Assembly: GCA_947629275.1 (NCBI GenBank)
Contig: CANRDG010000121.1
Location: 1-5,730, forward strand
Length of the DNA stretch: 5,730 nt
Reading direction: 5' to 3'
Source of the DNA: an uncultured Clostridia bacterium
GTDB taxonomy: Bacteria > Bacillota > Clostridia > Oscillospirales > Ruminococcaceae
Shown: positions 5,342-5,730 of the stretch, piece after piece
Position numbering within the stretch: the stretch's first letter is position 1
Layout of the letters: each line of letters begins with the position of its first letter
Made by a program: the position numbers and the translations under genes
Notes under the pieces: model-generated
What the model was told of the DNA's origin: nothing
Seen by the model: the letters and a program-made list of their open reading frames with translations, nothing else
Database searches by the model: none

Positions 5342-5730
5342 ATGACCGATGCGCAGATAAGGCAGAATAAATCAAAGTTTGCAGAGCTTTCAGACGAGGA
5401 GCTTGTGCGGCTCGCATTGCGTGACAGAGAGGCTCTTTCGGCGCTGATAATAAGGTATTACCCCATAGCGGTGTGCAAGGCTAAGTCAATGGCGCATGAC
5501 GGCAGCGATGCCGACGATATTTTGCAGGAAGGCGTTTTGGGACTTCTGGACGCGGTAAAGTCTTTTGACAAGGACAACGGCGCGGCTTTTCGTACATATG
5601 CAAATATCTGTATGAGAAACAGAATGATAAATGCCGTTTCAGCCGCCGCGAGAAAAAGCAGTGTTGAAGCGCTTGAAGATATCGACGAGCAGGAAGACAG
5701 CGAGAGCAGCCCTGAGAGCATTGTGGTGCA
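5342..5730 (+). CDS. Sigma-70 family RNA polymerase sigma factor, SigH-like, N-terminal part (3' end outside window)
   Basis: The frame is open from ATG 5342 to the window end, giving 129 complete codons. Sigma factors direct RNA polymerase core to promoters; region 2 binds the core and melts the -10 element. Visible are an N-terminal LSDEELVRLALRDREAL helix (region 1.2/2.1 style), region 2.2 with DADDILQEGVLGLLDAV (from D56) followed by KSFD, and region 2.3/2.4 with AAFRTYANICMRNRMINAV (F83-T85-Y86 onwards). The order and spacing resemble B. subtilis SigH (LEDEQVIEKV, then DIVQEGMIGLYK, then FKAFAELCI-RQIITAI) more than SigA, because there is no long N-terminal region 1.1. Region 4 is missing because the window ends. 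Shine-Dalgarno GGAGGA (5331-5336) lies 5 nt before the ATG. Family membership is firm; the SigH subgroup is a guess from resemblance, and a sporulation-type or ECF-like factor cannot be excluded without region 4. Confidence 0.88.
   Translation, partial: MTDAQIRQNKSKFAELSDEELVRLALRDREALSALIIRYYPIAVCKAKSMAHDGSDADDILQEGVLGLLDAVKSFDKDNGAAFRTYANICMRNRMINAVSAAARKSSVEALEDIDEQEDSESSPESIVV

Noticed and set aside
5458..5721. Minus-strand frame at the window end
   Set aside because: It is the shadow of the sigma factor region 2 coding sequence, which has clear motifs on the plus strand.

Overview
This window looks like chromosome from a low-to-moderate-GC anaerobic Firmicute of the class Clostridia, most likely Ruminococcus or a relative in the Oscillospiraceae. 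The reasons are the ftsQ-ftsZ pair, strong AGGAGG-type ribosome binding sites, sigma-A promoters with AT-rich spacers, a DivIVA-like coiled-coil protein, a split class I fumarase and a SigH-like sigma factor. All genes lie on the + strand. No mobile element, CRISPR array, tRNA or rRNA was seen. The genus is an inference from protein style, not from a search.

Layout: (1) 2-520, the 3' part of a FtsQ/DivIB division protein, ending in an AT-rich terminator. (2) ftsZ at 687-1793, with its own extended -10 promoter and a terminator. (3) A 1897-2089 leader with a consensus-like promoter, a 25-codon leader ORF (1977-2054) behind an excellent Shine-Dalgarno, and several competing RNA stems. (4) A CorA-family divalent cation transporter at 2090-3010. 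(5) Its own promoter, then a DivIVA-like coiled-coil protein at 3168-4619, then a strong hairpin. (6) A lone fumarase beta subunit at 4684-5241, starting at GTG. (7) An extended -10 promoter and the 5' part of a sigma-70 family factor from 5342 to the window end.

The first two genes build the division ring. The DivIVA-like protein may belong to the same cell-pole and septum machinery, though it is transcribed separately. The corA, fumarase and sigma genes look like independent units, since nearly every gene here has its own promoter or terminator.

The most interesting stretch is the corA leader. The leader peptide begins MNPDP, close to the MEPDP start of enterobacterial MgtL, where an acidic/proline nascent chain destabilises the ribosome at low Mg2+. 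A hairpin covers the corA ribosome binding site region, and an alternative pairing would break that hairpin. Together these suggest a Mg2+-sensing translational attenuator in a Clostridium-type bacterium. The sequence elements can be seen directly; the mechanism is inferred.
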